Shown in pieces: positions 59,816-64,000 of a stretch of DNA of 64,000 nt (position 1 is its first letter; the number at the start of each line of letters is the position of its first letter). This stretch comes from Brienomyrus brachyistius (taxonomy: Eukaryota > Chordata > Actinopteri > Osteoglossiformes > Mormyridae). A program made the position numbers and the translations under genes. Location: positions 2,849,501-2,913,500 of the forward strand of contig NC_064540.1 of assembly GCF_023856365.1 (NCBI RefSeq), in the 5' to 3' direction. Under the pieces are notes generated by a model. That model made no database searches and was not told the DNA's origin. It was given only the letters and a program-made list of their open reading frames with translations.

Positions 59816-62800
59816 CCCGCTGGAAAAGGAGGAGGAGTAGGTACAGGAGCCCCAGGGTGCTGGAGAGGGCTGCTGATGGCCTCACTCTGCCAGGTACATG
59901 TTGAGCCTGAGATAAAGAGATGAGAAACAAGTAGCAATTTCCTCTGAATGAAAGTGGAAATAGGAAAAAACAACAGGAGATGGTCCGCAGGGACGAGAGG
60001 GCTGGTCAGTAGCTACGGCCGCTGCGTCAGGCAGTAGGAGCCCCTAGCACTGCTGGTGGCGCAGTCTCAGGGAAGGGTGGGTGTGGCTGGCACACGCAGT
60101 CATCTCCAGCCAATGCGGCGTCGGGGGCGGGGCTTCGGGGCTGTCCGATACTGAGCACTGTATTTGTGAGAGGTTGCTGCTGTGTGTGGTAGACAGAATG
60201 TTTTCATAGGTTGCAGTCAGACCGTTGACCCGAAGGAGGATAACTAAATTGTGTTATTTTTAATAAATCTCATATAACCCTTTTATTGGATAAGGGCTTT
60301 GGAAAGGGGTGTTCAATAAAAACGGCTTGATTAACTACCTTAAACACAGGCAGTGTTATGTGATAAATTGACGTTATATTCTTAGAACTTATATCAGATA
60401 TATTTGGGGCTGTTTTTATAAGTAAGGAAGTTCAGTTTGATCTGAGAAACAATTCAAATGGCACTTATGGAGTTACGGAAAGCCTTTTGGGCTCGTAGGC
60501 CCGCGTGTCTGCCATGCGAATTTTCAGCTATTTTATCCCAATTACTGTCTCTCTCCTGTCAAGCGGGCCTGTTTATAATATGTATTTTTTTATGCGGGGC
60601 ATTACTCAAAAGCTGTATTTATCGCACATTTAGAACTACCTAAATCTAAATTGGAAAATTCTTTTAAAGCATCCGTTCCATAAATGAGTGCACGACCCAA
60701 AGGAGTCGCTATATATGCATGGCGAACGCGATAGCAGACGAGAGTGAGATAAAGCCGCACTGTTTCCTGACGTCTGCACTTAGCGCCCCTTGGCGGGAGG
60801 GCTGATGTGTTAGTGAGGGCTGTGCTCTTGTGCCGTAACTTGAGGTGCATCCGCATTGCTTAATTAAGGCTCTCGCCGAGATCGCTGACATCAGCAGCGT
60901 ATTAAACATTTACCAGCACTGAGAAACCGATACCGCCTCGTCCACCCGAGCTGTTTTCACCTGCAGCGGATCTGTCTCCGAACCCTCCGGCAATACGTCT
61001 CCGGTTTTAGGAAAATAATCGAAATGGCGTAGGACGGAGATGGTCATCTCAGCAAGAAAGGCATAATCGACATCATCTTAAATACGGTGACATATGAGAT
61101 AATGGTGTGTGACAGATGAAATCGCTGGTTCATTGAGATGCCAGACAAAGTCAGTAAGTAAGCAGGCAGAGGAGGATCTGCGCATCTGTTCCCCCTAAAT
61201 CCAAAACACCTGACGTGTTTGGTAGGGACATACTGTAGAAACGTCAACAGCAATATTCAACTCTTATATTATTGCCAAAGGCAGTCCCCAAATTCTCGAC
61301 GCCTCTCGACCTTTAAAAAAAAAAGAAAGAAACTCTATTGCGAGAAGTTGTTCTATCCGATCTGTGAAACTGGACCCTATTACTTTTAGACTGTTCGGTT
61401 TACAGAAATAAAAATCACCCATTAGCGTCCCTATCCTGGTCTTTGCTCACTTTCTGTCTGTCCCTCAGAAGGCTTTTATTTCCATCTGCTGGTACAAAAA
61501 AAATGCTTGTGATGCATAACTTAGTGACAAGGAGAAACGTGTGTGAATAAATTGTGGGACAGTTCTACAACTTTGCCCAGACCACTGGCCGGATGTTATA
61601 AGTGTTAACGTTAATTTTATGTATAAATCACTGCGGCACATTTACTTAGCCCAGATGCTCTCTGACTTTCCCGGACCATTTCACTTCAGCTGCCCTTTTC
61701 TGCTTATGACGAAATATGAGATCAGCTGCCTCTACCGGAAGTGCATATGAAGTCTGCCTACTTTAAACGCAGCTACAATTATGAGCGACCTTGGTCCGTG
61801 CATCCAGTGACCTGAAATTGGATGAATCTGATACTTGCCATGGATATAAATAGCTCACTGCCATCACTGTTATAAACCATCACAAAAAGCCAGTATCCGT
61901 GGACTATATGATATGTGTAAAGATGGCGCTGTGTCTTCAGCTTTCTGCAAGATCTCTTTAAGGTTTTTATCATAGGAATGTGCTGTCCGTAGTGGCGATG
62001 TTTAGGTCCAGAACATCCAAAAAGAATCGTCAGCAGGCGTGCATCACAGATTGCTCATATGGATTAGCGCAAAGTTTATGGTCTCTGCGTGTTTAAATGT
62101 TGCGAAAGGCCACTTATTGCAAATCACTTATGACGACGCTTTGCCAAATGCAGCTTCAGCGCAAATTAATCGGTCAACGTCCCTAAATGAACGCATTGAC
62201 TTTCTGATCTTAATCCCTTTTAAATCGCCGAATGTCGTATTGCCATCCAATTTCCACGCCTGGGTGTAATCCGGGTGCGAACCGCGGATCGAACAGAAAA
62301 CGATAAACTGAATTATTCTAAAGATAAACTTAATGGTAATGGGCTGCCATTTTCTGTTATGATGATTATTTTAGAACATTTGTGATTCATTTGTGTGACA
62401 TTATCCAGGATGATTCAACTGATTGTTTCTCGCAACAGTAGATCGTGATAGTTGCGCACTGCGACGTCTGGGACCTATATTAGCATGAGATGTCGAGCTG
62501 GAATCACCACGGCAACAGACAATGGAGACAGTTTCAATAATGAAGGGAATACAATTTGATTTCCTGCTGTCTAGAGGACAGGTTTTTCCATACTGTGCCT
62601 GCGTTGCTGCTGGCAGTTAACGGGGAGATAGTTGGAAACTGCATTAATATAAAAACCGCCAAGCTCCAAGCGCAATGATAAATCGAAATAAGTGACGCTC
62701 ATTTTTACTTCTACATTTTTACTCATTATTACAGCCTTGAAAAGCAGAACAAAACAATAGCATAAATCACAACATCCACATAATTTTTACCATGTTACAG

Positions 62801-63437
62801 TGAAGGGCAAATGCTATTTTCTTTATTTTGATTGGTTTGGCTTCTGTTATACTCCGCGTGTGTTTCCAATGAGGAGTTTTTAATAAATAGATGCATATGT
62901 AAAATATTCACGTTCTTTTAAATCGGGTTATATTGAAAAACATGAATTACAAATAGAAGATTGTCGCATTTCCACCTTTTCAGTTCCTTGTTGTCAGTTT
63001 ACTGGTTTTGTGTTTAGTTAATTTACACTATGCCAGCATTCAAAACGAATTCTTTTTAAACGTTCCTTGAAGTTCTTTGTCCGCTTTGCATTCATGAAAA
63101 GTGCTTTTTAGTAATACTGAATAATCTATCCCTGTGCTTTATTGTTTACGTGCTGATGATTCTTTCTTTTGCCTTTGCGTTATTGTATTGTTCAAGTGCG
63201 CAAAACAATGATTAATTGCTTGCTCGTTGTACGTTATTTAGCTAAATCACCAAGCATTGACATCAATGAGTTATTGGCGTGTTTTACGTAGGAGGGAGAG
63301 GAGCGTCTTTTTGACTTCAGTGAGCCTTGAAGTGCTGTGCAAATTATCACACAATCGAGGTGTCGCTCTCCTGCCGGACGTGAAGGAGCCCCGGGGTCAC
63401 AGGCCCCTCGCCACGGTGTTACATTTGCTTTTCCTCA

Positions 63438-63451
63438 CCACCGGAGGGCAG
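63438..63451 (+). promoter_or_regulatory. CTCF-like site
   Basis: Plus strand CCACCGGAGGGCAG, one mismatch to the CTCF core (sixth base G for A). It is oriented opposite to the three sites to the left. Confidence 0.3.
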
Positions 63452-63559
63452 CGTTTTGCTAAGGATATTTGTCAGCAACCTCGAATAAGCGCGATCTATA
63501 GGTACAAGTACATTTAGTTTGTGGTATAGTATGAAGAGCAGCCTGAATAGTCATATTAA

Positions 63560-63690
63560 ATACAATAATGATGCTGTGCCTGTGATCGGAAAATCATCTT
63601 CTCAAATCCCAGGGACGGTCGAGTGGTTTCACCATTGGACCTTTGAGCAAGGTCCCTTACGCCCAGTTGTTCCAGGGACAGACCCTGCAT
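63560..63690 (+). mobile_element. Old SINE fragment near right edge
   Basis: Contains atgctgtgcctgtgatcgga, a B-box-like tctcaaatcccagg, then tttgagcaaggtcccttacg. It is related to the SINE family at 44730 and is diverged. Confidence 0.5.
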
Positions 63691-64000
63691 TCTCAATTAT
63701 GCAGAGCACTTTAGAATGCTCCCCTTTTTGTAGCGGCAATGTACAGGCATCCACAAAGTCCTAATTAAAAAACATGCAATATACAGATGCCAGTTTACTA
63801 ATAATTTCACTTCATCGTATTTACATCCTTTCTTAACTAATGGAGATGCATGTTACGTGTCTACCGCCGTGCAAAGCGCTCACTGATTTATTCGTGTTAA
63901 GGCAGTGGGAAGCTGATTGTCATCAGCAGTGGCGTTGGGGGGGGGGGGGGGGGGGTAGTCCAGCCGCCAGACTTCATAGTGAGGATCGCTGAATAGAACG

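Larger units (their letters stand above)
50850..60875 (+). repeat. Tandem segmental duplication, unit 2
   Basis: This is the second head-to-tail copy of the unit carrying the ASIC exon. It is longer than unit 1 mainly because of a retrotransposon remnant between about 51.25 and 54.54 kb, absent from the matching place near 44.1-44.45 kb, and two later SINE insertions (56590-56722 and 59371-59455). Its right end, a block reading cttgaggtgcatccgcattg at 60837, matches the right end of unit 1 at 50799, so the junction between the units is near 50.84 kb. Confidence 0.85.
56400..60875 (+). other. Start of intron after ASIC copy 2
   Basis: This sequence follows the second GTGAGC donor and is homologous in order to 46587-50840. 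It carries two SINE insertions absent from unit 1 and a (GT)n tract at 58768-58806. No downstream ASIC exon was recognised. It probably forms the beginning of a large intron running out of the window. Confidence 0.55.
60876..64000. other. Downstream of the duplication; no exon recognised
   Basis: Unique sequence beyond the right end of unit 2, with an old SINE fragment (63560), a CTCF-like site and a poly-G run (63937-63955). It is expected to be intron if the shared ASIC exons lie further right. The region 61900-62280 is repeat-free and CpG-containing and may be regulatory. Confidence 0.5.

Overview
This window is gene-poor vertebrate nuclear DNA, almost certainly from a ray-finned (teleost-type) fish. 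The signs are tRNA-derived SINEs ending in GGAT/GATG tails, hAT-like and Tc1/mariner-like miniature elements, a fish-type microsatellite-associated repeat, a chromodomain-type Ty3/gypsy remnant, abundant (CA)n/(GT)n tracts and homopolymeric G/C runs. I see no bacterial-style genes, and most long open frames are chance or repeat artefacts.

The only convincing host protein-coding sequence is two plus-strand exons of 675 nt each (45912-46586 and 55725-56399). Each encodes 225 residues of an acid-sensing ion channel (DEG/ENaC family) N-terminus and best resembles the ASIC1b-type alternative first exon of ASIC1. Visible parts are an N-terminus starting MPVRIMC, an acidic cytoplasmic stretch, the HG gating motif, TM1, and the first extracellular part with FPAITFCN and an NRT sequon. 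Both exons end in phase 0 at GAG|GTGAG donors, where the shared exon beginning V-F-T-R-Y-G-K-C would join. No later ASIC exon was recognised in the window, so the common downstream exons should lie to the right of position 64000.

The two exons sit in head-to-tail copies of one segmental duplication. Unit 1 is about 43.75-50.84 kb and unit 2 about 50.85-60.87 kb. Several ordered noncoding anchors match between them: an old SINE, the 5' leader, intronic blocks, a (GT)n tract, a dispersed repeat and the distal end. Unit 2 is longer because it carries a decayed minus-strand Ty3/gypsy element (about 51.7-54.54 kb) with a hAT-like MITE nested in it, plus two SINE insertions with target-site duplications. 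Unit 1 gained a microsatellite-associated repeat near 48.9-49.2 kb. The proposed layout is a pair of alternative first exons, each with its own promoter, spliced to one shared channel body. The two copies are 204/225 identical. The differences cluster around TM1 and at the exon end, and include a His/Arg change at a position that aligns with a residue implicated in ASIC1a proton gating.

Positions 1-43.7 kb and 60.9-64 kb hold no gene I can support. They contain interspersed SINE fragments, a 0.85 kb 17/20-bp minisatellite (13.8-14.7 kb), a foldback MITE (19.5 kb), a Tc1-like remnant (25.8-26.3 kb), microsatellites, and a few strong matches to CTCF-like and RFX-like motifs. This could be upstream regulatory or intergenic territory of the channel gene. 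That is inference.
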